Of a stretch of 64,000 nt of DNA, positions 31,717-40,483 are shown piece after piece. The translations under genes were made by a program, and so were the position numbers. The notes under the pieces were generated by a model, which did not search any database, was not told the origin of the DNA, and was given only the letters and a program-made list of their open reading frames with translations. Each line of letters begins with the position of its first letter. Position 1 is the stretch's first letter. Source of the stretch: Zoogloea sp. LCSB751 (GTDB lineage: Bacteria > Pseudomonadota > Gammaproteobacteria > Burkholderiales > Rhodocyclaceae); contig NZ_MWUM01000016.1 in NCBI RefSeq assembly GCF_002028455.1, forward strand, positions 46,607 to 110,606, written 5' to 3'.

Positions 31717-32967
31717 TTAGGCGCCGTACACCGGGAACTTGCGGCACAGCTCGGAAACCTTGGCGCGCACGTTCTCGATGGTGGCTTCGTCCTTCGGATT
31801 GTCGAGCACGTCGGCAATCAGGTGGGCGATGCGCTCGGCTTCGATCTCGGTGAAGCCGCGGGTGGTCATCGCCGGCGAGCCGATGCGGATGCCGGAGGTG
31901 ACGAAGGGCTTCTGCGGATCGTTGGGGATCGAGTTCTTGTTGACGGTGATGTGGGCGCTGCCGAGGACGGCTTCGGCTTCCTTGCCGGTGATGTTCTTGG
32001 ACTGGAGGTCCACCAGGAACACGTGGCTTTCGGTACGGCCGGAGATGATGCGCAGGCCGCGTTCTTCACCGAGGACGCGGGCCATCACGCGGGCGTTGGC
32101 GATGACCTGTTCCTGGTACTGCTTGAACTCGGGGCTGGCGGCTTCCTTGAAGGCAACGGCCTTGGCGGCGATGACGTGCATCAGCGGGCCGCCCTGCAGG
32201 CCCGGGAAGATGGCGGAGTTGATCGCCTTCTCGTGCTCGGCCTTCATCAGGATGATGCCGCCGCGGGGGCCGCGGAGGGTCTTGTGGGTGGTGGAGGTCA
32301 CCACGTCGGCATGGGGAACCGGGTTCGGGTAGTAGCCGGCGGCGATCAGGCCGGCGTAGTGGGCCATGTCCACCCAGAAGATGGCGCCGATTTCCTTGGC
32401 GATCTTGGCGAAGCGCTCGAAGTCGATGCGCAGCGCGTAGGCGGAGGCGCCGGCGATGATGATGCGCGGCTTGTGCTCGCGGGCCAGCGCTTCCATCTTG
32501 TCGTAATCGATCTCTTCCTTGGCGTCGAGGCCATAGGCCACCACGTTGAACCACTTGCCGGACATGTTCAGCGGCATGCCGTGGGTCAGGTGGCCGCCTT
32601 CGGCGAGGCTCATGCCCATGATGGTGTCGCCGGGCTTGGCGAAGGCCATCAGGACGGCCTGGTTGGCCTGGGAGCCGGAGTTCGGCTGGACGTTGGCGGC
32701 TTCGGCGCCGAACAGGGCCTTCAGGCGGTCGATGGCCAGCTGCTCGGCCACGTCCACGTGCTCACAGCCACCGTAGTAACGCTTGCCTGGATAACCTTCC
32801 GCGTACTTGTTGGTGAGCTGGGAGCCCTGGGCTTCCATGACAGCTGCACTGACGTAGTTCTCGGAGGCGATCAGTTCGATGTGATCTTCCTGACGGCGGT
32901 TTTCGGCCTCAATGGCCTGCCAGAGTTCGGGGTCGACCTTGGCGAGGGTATTTTGCTTGGAAAACAT
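31717..32967 (-). CDS. glyA: Serine hydroxymethyltransferase
   Basis: PLP enzyme that converts serine and tetrahydrofolate to glycine and methylene-THF. The 416-residue protein has the family N-terminus (DPELWQAIEAENRRQEDHIELIASENYVS), SGSQANQAV, the PLP lysine in VVTSTTHKTLRGPRGG and the GRTESHVFLVDL region. First gene of the glyA-nrdR-ribD run. A GC hairpin separates it from the chemoreceptor gene upstream. Confidence 0.98.
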   Translation of the reverse strand: MFSKQNTLAKVDPELWQAIEAENRRQEDHIELIASENYVSAAVMEAQGSQLTNKYAEGYPGKRYYGGCEHVDVAEQLAIDRLKALFGAEAANVQPNSGSQANQAVLMAFAKPGDTIMGMSLAEGGHLTHGMPLNMSGKWFNVVAYGLDAKEEIDYDKMEALAREHKPRIIIAGASAYALRIDFERFAKIAKEIGAIFWVDMAHYAGLIAAGYYPNPVPHADVVTSTTHKTLRGPRGGIILMKAEHEKAINSAIFPGLQGGPLMHVIAAKAVAFKEAASPEFKQYQEQVIANARVMARVLGEERGLRIISGRTESHVFLVDLQSKNITGKEAEAVLGSAHITVNKNSIPNDPQKPFVTSGIRIGSPAMTTRGFTEIEAERIAHLIADVLDNPKDEATIENVRAKVSELCRKFPVYGA

Positions 32968-33005
32968 GGCGATCCAGGTGGACTTGAGTCAAAAACGGAG
33001 TTTAA

Positions 33006-33038
33006 CACGGCACCTCGGGCTTGCCGAAAGCTGCCGTG
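33006..33038 (-). terminator. Possible terminator downstream of the chemoreceptor gene
   Basis: Arms CACGGCA and TGCCGTG (33006-33012 and 33032-33038) enclose an inner partial stem. It lies between the chemoreceptor stop and glyA start, both leftward. The following minus-strand sequence is TTAAACTCCGTTTTTG, so the T-run is displaced; moderate support only. Confidence 0.35.
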
Positions 33039-33060
33039 CTCGTAAAAGCGATGCAGGGCC

Positions 33061-35100
33061 TCAGACGCGGAAGTGGCCGACCTTGGTTTCGAGGTCGGCG
33101 ACCAGCTGTTCAAGGGTCGTCGTCTGCTCGTGGGTGCGGCGGGTGATCTGGTTGTTCTGTGCGGCCATCTGTGCGATGCGTTCGACGCCGTGGGCCACGT
33201 CCTGGCTGGAGGTGCTCTGGGCGCGTGTGGTATCGGCGATGTCGTTGACAGCGGCGGTGGTGCGCACGCTCTCGCTGCGGATGGTCTCGAGCATGGCGCC
33301 GGATTCGGTGGCGAGGCCGACGCCGTCGCGCACGCCGTTGGTGACGCCCTGGATCATCGTGACGACCCGCTGGGCTTCGCTCTGCACTTCGGTCACGGTG
33401 GCCGAGATCTCACGGGTCGAGTTGGCGGTGCGTTCGGCCAGCTTGCGCACTTCGTCGGCTACTACCGCGAAACCGCGACCGCTCTCGCCGGCACGGGCTG
33501 CCTCGATGGCGGCGTTGAGGGCGAGCAGGTTGGTCTGTTCGGCGATTTCGTTGATCAGTTTGCCGATGTTGGAAATCTGTGCCGAGCGTTCGGACAACTG
33601 GCGGACCGCTACCGCGGCCTCGTCGATCTCGCCGGCGATCCGCCCCATGCCGTCGATGACGCTGCGCACCCGGCTGCTCCCTTCGTCCGCATGGACCTGG
33701 GCCTGCTGGGTCATGTCGCGGGCGACGGCGGCGCTGTCGGAGACGTGGGTGACGCTGACCGCCAGTTCCTCGATGGCCGTGGCGAGGCCTGCCGCGGCCT
33801 CGCTCTGGGCTGCGGTGCTGCTCACCACCTCGTTGGAGCCCTGACGTACGGCGCGGGCGGCATCGCGGACGGCATTGCCGGTGCGCATCACGTCACCGAT
33901 CAGGGTGCCGATCTGACGTGTCGTGGTATCGAGGGAGCGGGCGATCAGGTCCAGTTCGTTGCGGCTGTCGGCCGGCGCCTCGGGAAAGCGCACGGTCAGG
34001 TCGCCGTGGCCGATGCGCCGGGTTGCTTCGAGTACTTGGTGGATCGGCGCCAGGCGGTTGCGGGTGATGAAGTACAACACCACCGCCAGCAGGATGGCAC
34101 CGCCGATGCACAGCGCGATCAGGGTGTTGCGCAGCCGGCGGGCTTCGACGGTGAACTCGTCGATGAAGCTGCCGGTGGCGACGATCCACCCCCAGGACGG
34201 CGCCGTCTCGAAGACGACCATCTTGGGGTCGGTCTCCGGGCCCCCTGGAGTGCGCGACCATTTGTAGGTCATCGCGCCTTGCTTGCGCCGGATCTGCTCG
34301 TCGATGATGCGGGTCAGGGCCGGGTTGTTGATCTCGCCGATCTGCCGGCCGCCGAGGATGGGGTGATAGACCAGTTCGCTCTTGGCCGTTTCGTCGGAGG
34401 GGGCCAGCACATAGGCGTAGCCCGTGCTGCCGGACTTGATCTCGGCGAGGGCCTTGAACAGGCGATCCATGTCGCCGCTGATATCCACCCGGGTGGACAG
34501 CGCGCCGACGACCTTGCCGGTGCTGTCGGTCAGCGGTTCGATCGCCGAGATGAAGTACTTGCCGTTGCGCTTGACGACGCCGGCATAGCTCTTGCCTGCG
34601 AGCAGGGCGGTGCTTTCCTTGCTGTTGCGGGGCAGGGTGCTGCCTTCGGCGCTGCTGCCGTCCTTGTTCTTCAGTAGCGTGGCGGCGCGCACGAAGTCGT
34701 CACCGGAGCGCAGCAGCAGGGCGGGGTCGGCGTCGATCTGCTGGCGCAGGGATTCCAGTAGCGCAATGTTGCCGTTGAGGCTGCGCTCGCCGGTGTGCAC
34801 CACCGGCACCTCGTAGCTGCCAGCCTTGGTGGTTTCCGGGCCGATGCGCAGTGTGCCGAGGGCCGTCTTGAGACGGCTGGCACCCCGGCCTGCATGGGCG
34901 ATCGCGTTGCCGTGGCTCAGTTCGAGCATGCGGACAATGCCCGTCACCTGGTGGGTGAGTTCGTCCTCGGTCTTGGCCAGCGCCGCATCCTCGGCGAAAT
35001 AGGTCGTGAAGGCGATCAGGGCACCGAAAACGACCAGACTGACCAGCGCCGCGGCGAGGGACAGCTGGTGGACAAGGGACTGGCGGTTGAATTTCAGCAT
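33061..35100 (-). CDS. Methyl-accepting chemotaxis protein with large periplasmic sensor
   Basis: A 679-residue chemoreceptor. Membrane segments are near residues 12-33 and 326-345. Between them is a ~290-residue periplasmic domain of Cache type (residues 34-325), followed by HAMP (about 346-400) and the cytoplasmic signalling domain, with the hairpin tip INEIAEQTNLLALNAAIEAARAGESGRGFAVVADEVRKLA shown here only as its position, about residues 510-550. The ATG at 35100 has AGGAG eight bases upstream. The ligand is unknown; no other chemotaxis gene is nearby, so this is an orphan receptor. Confidence 0.93.
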   Translation of the reverse strand: MLKFNRQSLVHQLSLAAALVSLVVFGALIAFTTYFAEDAALAKTEDELTHQVTGIVRMLELSHGNAIAHAGRGASRLKTALGTLRIGPETTKAGSYEVPVVHTGERSLNGNIALLESLRQQIDADPALLLRSGDDFVRAATLLKNKDGSSAEGSTLPRNSKESTALLAGKSYAGVVKRNGKYFISAIEPLTDSTGKVVGALSTRVDISGDMDRLFKALAEIKSGSTGYAYVLAPSDETAKSELVYHPILGGRQIGEINNPALTRIIDEQIRRKQGAMTYKWSRTPGGPETDPKMVVFETAPSWGWIVATGSFIDEFTVEARRLRNTLIALCIGGAILLAVVLYFITRNRLAPIHQVLEATRRIGHGDLTVRFPEAPADSRNELDLIARSLDTTTRQIGTLIGDVMRTGNAVRDAARAVRQGSNEVVSSTAAQSEAAAGLATAIEELAVSVTHVSDSAAVARDMTQQAQVHADEGSSRVRSVIDGMGRIAGEIDEAAVAVRQLSERSAQISNIGKLINEIAEQTNLLALNAAIEAARAGESGRGFAVVADEVRKLAERTANSTREISATVTEVQSEAQRVVTMIQGVTNGVRDGVGLATESGAMLETIRSESVRTTAAVNDIADTTRAQSTSSQDVAHGVERIAQMAAQNNQITRRTHEQTTTLEQLVADLETKVGHFRV

Positions 35101-35204
35101 GACGGGACTCCTGCCGGTTCGCACCCCGGACGGGCTGCGTGCTCGTCCGAGGCATCGGCGGAGCCCCGGGAAACTTTAGGGTTTCCGGATGATGAAGTGC
35201 TAAC

Positions 35205-35843
35205 TCAGGCGTTGTTGAGCTCGTCCAGCGCACTGTCCAGGTGGCGCTGCTCGCCCCAGGAGATCAGCGACCAGTTGTCACCGTCGTGGCCGATCCAGTT
35301 GAGGGCGGCGTTGAGGATCGTGAAGTCCCGCGGGGTTTCCAGCGGTTTGCCAGCAGCCAGGCGGTGGGCGATGTCGAGCACTCCGCCGTGGGTGACGACC
35401 AGCACCGTGCCGCCTCGGTGGGCATGGGCGATGGCAGCCAGTTTGTCGTGGATACGACGGGCGAACTCCCGCAGGCTCTCGCCGCCTTCGGGGAAGGCGA
35501 AGTCGGGATCGCGGGTTTCGAAACGGTGGTATTCGGCGGGAAAGCGCTCGCGGGCTTCGTCGTAGGTCAGAGCCTGGAAGATGCCGTAGTGTCGTTCGCG
35601 CAGGCCACTGTCGAGGGTCAGTTGAAGACCGTTGCGGGTGGTGACGGCCTCGGCGGTCTGGCGGGCCCGGGTGAGGTCGGAGCTGTAGGCGGCGTCGAAG
35701 CGCTCGCCGGCCAGGCTGGCCGCGGTGGCCTTGGCCTGGATCAGGCCGTGATCGTTGAGGGGGATGTCGATGTGGCCTTGCAGGCGGCGCTCGGTGTTCC
35801 AGGGCGTCTCGCCGTGGCGGACCAGGCAGATACGTGTAGACAT
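35205..35843 (-). CDS. Histidine phosphatase family protein (phosphoglycerate mutase-like)
   Basis: A 212-residue enzyme of the histidine phosphatase superfamily. Catalytic His9 lies in LVRHGETPWN, with the acid/base Glu in the LRERHYG segment and the second His in VTHGGVL. Length and motifs match GpmB/CobC-type proteins; it may act as a broad phosphatase rather than a glycolytic mutase. It stands alone between the chemoreceptor and the rightward TRAP genes. Confidence 0.9.
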   Translation of the reverse strand: MSTRICLVRHGETPWNTERRLQGHIDIPLNDHGLIQAKATAASLAGERFDAAYSSDLTRARQTAEAVTTRNGLQLTLDSGLRERHYGIFQALTYDEARERFPAEYHRFETRDPDFAFPEGGESLREFARRIHDKLAAIAHAHRGGTVLVVTHGGVLDIAHRLAAGKPLETPRDFTILNAALNWIGHDGDNWSLISWGEQRHLDSALDELNNA

Positions 35844-36047
35844 TGCTGCAGTGCGGGAGAGGGTGAACGGAAACCCGAGTATCTCACGTGATGGCGGGGT
35901 GTTGCGCCGCACACTGGTCGGGTCGGGCGTGGGTGGCATGCGGCCGGAGCGTGAGCGCGGCGCCAATCTGGCCGATAATCCTGGGTCAAAGAACACGGGC
36001 AGCGCTCTGCGGGGCATGCTTTCCACACATTAAAGGAGATGCGGGAC

Positions 36048-36638
36048 GTGCACGCCCTGCTCAAGATTTCACGCCTGATCGATGCCCTCACCGAACGCGT
36101 CGGCAAGGCGGCGACCTGGCTGGTGCTGGTCGTTACCCTCATCAGCGCGGGCAATGCCTTCGTGCGCTACCTGTTCAACTTCAGCTCAAATGGCCTGCTG
36201 GAGATTCAGTGGTATCTGTTCTCGGCGATCTTCCTGCTGTGCTCGGGCTATACCTTGCTGAAGAACGAGCACGTGCGCATCGACGTGGTGGCCGGACGCT
36301 TTGCGCCGCGGGCACAGGCGTGGATCGACATCGTCGGGACCGTATTCTTCATGGCGCCGATGGCCGTGGCGGTGCTCTATCTGTCATGGCCGATCTTCGT
36401 GGAGTCCTACAGGGTGGGCGAGCATTCGTCGAATGCCGGCGGGCTGCTGGTGTGGCCAGTGCGGGCGCTGGTACCGGCAGGCTTTGCGCTGCTGGTGCTG
36501 CAAGGCATCTCCGAGCTCATCAAGCGGGTGGCCTTTTTGCAAGGGCTGATTGGTGATCCGAACGCCAAGTCGCCGGCGGCCACGCCCGAGAGTGAGCTGG
36601 TGCGGGTCATCGAGGCGCAGCGTGGGGGGCCGCGCTGA
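36048..36638 (+). CDS. dctQ: TRAP transporter small permease (DctQ type)
   Basis: A 196-residue four-helix membrane protein of the DctQ family, a partner of the large permease in tripartite ATP-independent periplasmic transport. Helices are near residues 20-40, 55-75, 92-115 and 140-160; the family segment LEIQWYLFSAIFLLCSGYTLLKNEHVRIDV is intact. The GTG at 36048 is chosen because AAAGGAG is nine bases before it; an ATG at 36039 directly abuts the ribosome site and is unlikely. The large-permease gene starts in its stop codon (TGATG). Confidence 0.9.
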   Translation: MHALLKISRLIDALTERVGKAATWLVLVVTLISAGNAFVRYLFNFSSNGLLEIQWYLFSAIFLLCSGYTLLKNEHVRIDVVAGRFAPRAQAWIDIVGTVFFMAPMAVAVLYLSWPIFVESYRVGEHSSNAGGLLVWPVRALVPAGFALLVLQGISELIKRVAFLQGLIGDPNAKSPAATPESELVRVIEAQRGGPR

Positions 36639-38143
36639 TGGCATTCATCGCTGCCAACATGGCGCCGCTGATGTTCGGGGCGCTGATAGTGTTCCTGCTG
36701 TTCGGCTACCCCGTAGCCTTTGCGTTGGCCGCCAACGGGATTGTCTTCGGCTTGCTGGGGATCGAACTCGGGCTGCTCACGCCGTCCCTGTTCCAGGCTT
36801 TGCCGGATCGGATCTTCGGGGTGATGTCCAACGACACCTTGCTGGCGATCCCGTTCTTCACCTTCATGGGCCTGATTCTCGAGCGCTCGGGCATGGCCGA
36901 GGATTTGCTCGACACCATCGGCCAGCTGTTCGGGCCGGTACGCGGTGGGCTGGCTTTCGCGGTGATCTTCGTCGGTGCGATCCTCGCCGCGACGACTGGC
37001 GTGGTGGCGGCCTCCGTGATCTCGATGGGGCTGATCTCCCTGCCGATCATGATGCGCTACGGCTACGACGAGCGCCTCGCGTCCGGCGTGATCGCCGCGT
37101 CGGGCACGCTGGCGCAGATCATCCCGCCTTCCCTGGTGCTGATCGTGATGGCCGACCAGCTCGGCCGCCCGGTGGGGGACATGTACCAGGGGGCGCTGAT
37201 TCCGGGGCTGTTGCTGACGGCCTTTTATGCGGCCTATGTGGCGCTGGTGGCGATCTTCCGCCCCAGCTACGCGCCGGCCCTGCCGGCAGAGGCGCGCACC
37301 CTGCACGGCACACGCCTGCTGCTGCGGGTACTGACGACGCTGGTGCCGCCCTTGCTGCTGATCTTTCTGGTGCTCGGCACGATCTTCCTGGGCGTCGCCA
37401 CGCCGACCGAGGGCGGCGCGATGGGGGCTTTCGGTGCGCTGGTGCTGGCCGTGCTGCGGCGCCGTTTAGCCTTGCCGTTGTTGCGCCAGGCGATGGAGAG
37501 CACCGCCAAGCTGACCACCTTCGTGGTCTTCATCCTGATCGGCGCGCGGGTGTTCTCCCTGACCTTTTATGGGGTGGAGGGCCACCTGTGGGTCGAGCAC
37601 CTGCTCACTGCGCTGCCGGGCGGACAGGTCGGCTTCCTGATCGCGGTGAACCTGCTGATCTTCGTGCTGGCCTTCTTCCTCGACTTCTTCGAGCTGTCCT
37701 TCATCATCGTGCCGCTGCTGGCGCCGGTGGCCGAGAAGCTAGGCATCGACCTGATCTGGTTCGGCGTGCTGCTGGGGGTGAATATGCAGACCTCGTTCAT
37801 GCATCCGCCTTTCGGTTTCGCGTTGTTCTTCCTGCGGTCGGTCGCGCCGCCGTCGATCAGGACCGCACAGATCTACTGGGGGGCCGTGCCCTTCGTGGTG
37901 ATCCAGATCCTCATGGTGGCGCTGGTCATCCTCTTCCCGCAGTTGGTGACGATGGGGCTGGAGAAACACGACAAGGTCGATACCGAGCGGATCGAGATCA
38001 TCGTACCGACCGACGGCATGCCGGGCGACGAGCCGGTGCAGTTCGACGACGCCCCAGCGGAGCAGGACGGGATTACGGTGCCGGCGGACGACCAGGAGGC
38101 AGTGCGGGCGATCGAGAAGGCCTTGCGTGGCGAGTTGAAGTAG
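36638..38143 (+). CDS. dctM: TRAP transporter large permease (DctM type) with acidic C-terminal extension
   Basis: A 501-residue membrane protein with about 12 helices, longer than the usual ~430. Family stretches include NDTLLAIPFFTFMGLILERSGMAEDLL, ASGTLAQIIPPSLVLIVMAD and FFLDFFELSFIIVPLLAPVAEKLG. The last ~60 residues are a hydrophilic, acidic cytoplasmic tail that ordinary DctM proteins lack. No DctP-type solute receptor gene is adjacent on either side, so the substrate cannot be guessed. The gene ends just before a long perfect terminator palindrome. Confidence 0.92.
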   Translation: MAFIAANMAPLMFGALIVFLLFGYPVAFALAANGIVFGLLGIELGLLTPSLFQALPDRIFGVMSNDTLLAIPFFTFMGLILERSGMAEDLLDTIGQLFGPVRGGLAFAVIFVGAILAATTGVVAASVISMGLISLPIMMRYGYDERLASGVIAASGTLAQIIPPSLVLIVMADQLGRPVGDMYQGALIPGLLLTAFYAAYVALVAIFRPSYAPALPAEARTLHGTRLLLRVLTTLVPPLLLIFLVLGTIFLGVATPTEGGAMGAFGALVLAVLRRRLALPLLRQAMESTAKLTTFVVFILIGARVFSLTFYGVEGHLWVEHLLTALPGGQVGFLIAVNLLIFVLAFFLDFFELSFIIVPLLAPVAEKLGIDLIWFGVLLGVNMQTSFMHPPFGFALFFLRSVAPPSIRTAQIYWGAVPFVVIQILMVALVILFPQLVTMGLEKHDKVDTERIEIIVPTDGMPGDEPVQFDDAPAEQDGITVPADDQEAVRAIEKALRGELK

Positions 38144-38162
38144 CTGCGATCCCGGCTTTGAA

Positions 38163-38198
38163 AACGAATAACGGCGCCCGCGGGCGCCGTTATTCGTT
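38163..38198. terminator. Bidirectional terminator: perfect 36-base palindrome
   Basis: AACGAATAACGGCGCCCG is followed immediately by its exact reverse complement (18-bp arms, no spacer). It lies between convergent dctM and pyrX. On the minus strand it is followed by TTTTC, giving pyrX a standard intrinsic terminator. Confidence 0.85.
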
Positions 38199-38213
38199 GG
38201 AGCCTGGGCTGTG

Positions 38214-39509
38214 TCAGCTCCGGCTGTATTGGCCGGCGTCGTACATCAGCGTACCTTCGACGAAGGTGTAGCGCACCTTGCCGGGCAGTTCGAGGCCGAG
38301 GAAGGGGGTGTTCTTGCCCTGGCTCTTGAGCATGCTGCGGGTGATCAGCTGGTGGGCGTCGGCGTCGAATATGCACACGTCGGCACGGGCGCCGACCGAC
38401 AGGTGGCCGCCCTTGGCGATACCGGCAATCTTCGCGGCTTCAGAGGTGATGCGGGCGACTGCATCGATCAGCGGCAGCTGGTGTTCCTGCGCCCACTTGA
38501 GGGTCAGCGGCAGCAGCAGTTCGAGGCCGGTGGTGCCAGGCTCGGATTCGCTGAACGGCGTCTGCTTGGCGTCGTCGTCCACCGGCGTGTGGTCCGAGCA
38601 GATCGCGTTGATGCGGCCGTCGGCCAGCGCTTTGGACAGCGCGAGGCGGTCGCGCTGGCCGCGGAACGGCGGCACCACGTGGCAGTGCGGGTTGAAGTAG
38701 CCGATGTCCAGGTCACTCAGATGCAGGTGGTGGGCGGCCACGTCGCAGGTCACATCCACGCCGTCGGTGCGGGCTTTTTCGATCAGGTCGAGGCTCTCGG
38801 CACAGGATACGCGGGTGATGTGCAGGCGGGCGCCGGTCTGGCGGGCCAGGCGCAGGTAGGTGTACAGCGCAACGATCTCGGCGCTGGCCGGAATGCCCGG
38901 CAGGCCCAGGCGGGACGCGACCTCGCCGTCATGGGCAACGCCGCCCTTGGACAGGTAGGGGTCCAGTGGCTGCAGCCACACGCGGAAGCCGAAGGTGGCG
39001 GCGTACTGCATGGCGCGGGCCAGCACGCGGGTGTCGAGGATGGGCGTGTTGGCCTGGCTGAAGGCCACGCAGCCGGCTTCCACCAGCTCGGCCATTTCGG
39101 ACAGCTGTTCGCCCTTGAGGCCGATGGTCAGCGCGCCGATAGGGTAAACGTGGGCGCGGTTGAGCTTCTTGGCCCGGTAGCACAGCATCTCGACGAGGCC
39201 GGGTTCGTCCAGTACCGGATCGGTGTCGGGCGGAATGGCCAGGCTGGTGATGCCGCCGGCCATCGCGGCGTCCATCTCGGATTCCAGCGTGGCCTTGTAT
39301 TCGAAGCCAGGCTCACGCAGACGGGCGGCCAGGTCGATGAGGCCAGGGGCGACCACGTAGCCGCTGGCGTCGATGGTCTTGGCGGCAGCGAAACCTTCAG
39401 GCGCGGTGCCCACGCCGGCGATCTTGCCGTCGGCGATGAAAAGGTCGTGAAGGGCGTCGATCTTGTTGGCCGGATCGATCAGGCGGCCATTCTTGATATG
39501 GATGGTCAT
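38214..39509 (-). CDS. pyrX: Dihydroorotase-like protein PyrX (pyrC'), probably non-catalytic
   Basis: A 431-residue member of the class I dihydroorotase family, but the metal site is largely lost. The usual DxHxH after PGLI reads DLAAR (Ala61 and Arg63 replace both His), the FSDDG aspartate region reads FSQAN, and the ITHVS His reads ITRVS; only the Asp of CSDHTP remains. This matches the inactive dihydroorotase homologue (pyrC' or pyrX) of Pseudomonas and relatives, which binds aspartate carbamoyltransferase and is needed for its assembly. It follows pyrB by 14 bases. A working dihydroorotase must be encoded elsewhere. Confidence 0.9.
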   Translation of the reverse strand: MTIHIKNGRLIDPANKIDALHDLFIADGKIAGVGTAPEGFAAAKTIDASGYVVAPGLIDLAARLREPGFEYKATLESEMDAAMAGGITSLAIPPDTDPVLDEPGLVEMLCYRAKKLNRAHVYPIGALTIGLKGEQLSEMAELVEAGCVAFSQANTPILDTRVLARAMQYAATFGFRVWLQPLDPYLSKGGVAHDGEVASRLGLPGIPASAEIVALYTYLRLARQTGARLHITRVSCAESLDLIEKARTDGVDVTCDVAAHHLHLSDLDIGYFNPHCHVVPPFRGQRDRLALSKALADGRINAICSDHTPVDDDAKQTPFSESEPGTTGLELLLPLTLKWAQEHQLPLIDAVARITSEAAKIAGIAKGGHLSVGARADVCIFDADAHQLITRSMLKSQGKNTPFLGLELPGKVRYTFVEGTLMYDAGQYSRS

Positions 39510-39523
39510 CGTGGAAATCCGGT

Positions 39524-40483
39524 TCAGTGGCTGCCGAGCATGCTCATCACGGCCATGCGGACCGCGATGCCGAAGGTGACCTGGGGCAGGATCACGGCCT
39601 GGCCGCCGTCGGCGACGGCGGAGTCGATCTCGACGCCGCGGTTCATCGGGCCCGGGTGCATCACGATGGCGTCGGGCTTGGCCAGCGCCAGCTTCTCGGC
39701 GGTGAGGCCCCAGACCTTGAAGAATTCCTGCGGGCTGGGCAGCAGGGCGCCGTTCATGCGTTCGTTCTGCAGGCGCAGCATCATCACCACGTCCACGCCC
39801 TTGAGGCCTTCTTCCATGCTGTGGAAGACGCGCACGCCCATCTTCTCCACCTCGGTGGGGAGCAGGGTCTTGGGGCCGATGACGCGCACTTCGGGCACCC
39901 CGAGGGTGGTCAGCGCGGCAATCTGCGAGCGGGCGACGCGGGAATGCAGCACGTCGCCGACGATGGCGACGGTGAGGTTGTGGAATTCCTTCTTGTAGTG
40001 CCGGATCGTGTACATGTCCAGCAGGCCCTGGGTCGGGTGCGCGTGGCGGCCGTCGCCGGCATTGACCACGTGGATGTGGTCGCGGCCGGTGTTCTCCAGG
40101 TGCTGGGCGATCAGGTAGGGCGCGCCGCTGGATTCGTGGCGTACGACGAACATGTCGGCCTGCATCGCACAGAGGTTGTCCACGGTGTCGAGCAGGGTCT
40201 CGCCCTTTTTGGTGGACGAGGTGGACACGTTGAGGTTGATGACGTCGGCGGACAGGCGCTTGGCAGCGATCTCGAAGGTGGTGCGGGTGCGCGTGCTGTT
40301 CTCGAAGAACAGATTGAAGACGCTCTTGCCGCGCAAGAGCGGGAGCTTCTTGACCTCGCGCTCGGCCACCTCGGTGAACGGGGCGGCGGTATCGAGGATC
40401 TGGGTGATGATGCCGCGGGGCAGGCCATCGAGGGTCAGCAGGTGCTGCAGCTCGCCGTGCTTGTTGAGTTGGGGATTACGCAT
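39524..40483 (-). CDS. pyrB: Aspartate carbamoyltransferase catalytic chain
   Basis: Second step of pyrimidine synthesis: carbamoyl phosphate plus aspartate. A 319-residue chain with the carbamoyl-phosphate motif FENSTRTRTTFE, HPTQGLLDMYTI, VGDVLHSRVARS, the aspartate-binding LRLQNER region and HPGPMNRGVEID. There is no pyrI regulatory-chain gene; with pyrX next door the dodecameric ATCase-PyrX complex is expected. Its start overlaps the pyrR stop by eight bases. Confidence 0.97.
   Translation of the reverse strand: MRNPQLNKHGELQHLLTLDGLPRGIITQILDTAAPFTEVAEREVKKLPLLRGKSVFNLFFENSTRTRTTFEIAAKRLSADVINLNVSTSSTKKGETLLDTVDNLCAMQADMFVVRHESSGAPYLIAQHLENTGRDHIHVVNAGDGRHAHPTQGLLDMYTIRHYKKEFHNLTVAIVGDVLHSRVARSQIAALTTLGVPEVRVIGPKTLLPTEVEKMGVRVFHSMEEGLKGVDVVMMLRLQNERMNGALLPSPQEFFKVWGLTAEKLALAKPDAIVMHPGPMNRGVEIDSAVADGGQAVILPQVTFGIAVRMAVMSMLGSH

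Noticed and set aside
33073..34677. Rightward open frame of about 534 codons over the chemoreceptor
   Set aside because: Antisense mirror of the chemoreceptor gene; Gly/Ala/Asp-rich low complexity and no ribosome site.
35170..35195. Imperfect hairpin CCGG(G)AAAC / GTTTCCGG after the histidine phosphatase gene
   Set aside because: It may be a weak terminator, but it has a bulge and no T-run; not strong enough to list.
38211..39998. Long rightward open frame of about 595 codons
   Set aside because: It lies antisense to pyrX and pyrB, is rich in Val-Gly-Ala-His, and matches the usual GC-driven complementary open frame. The leftward genes have clear family motifs.
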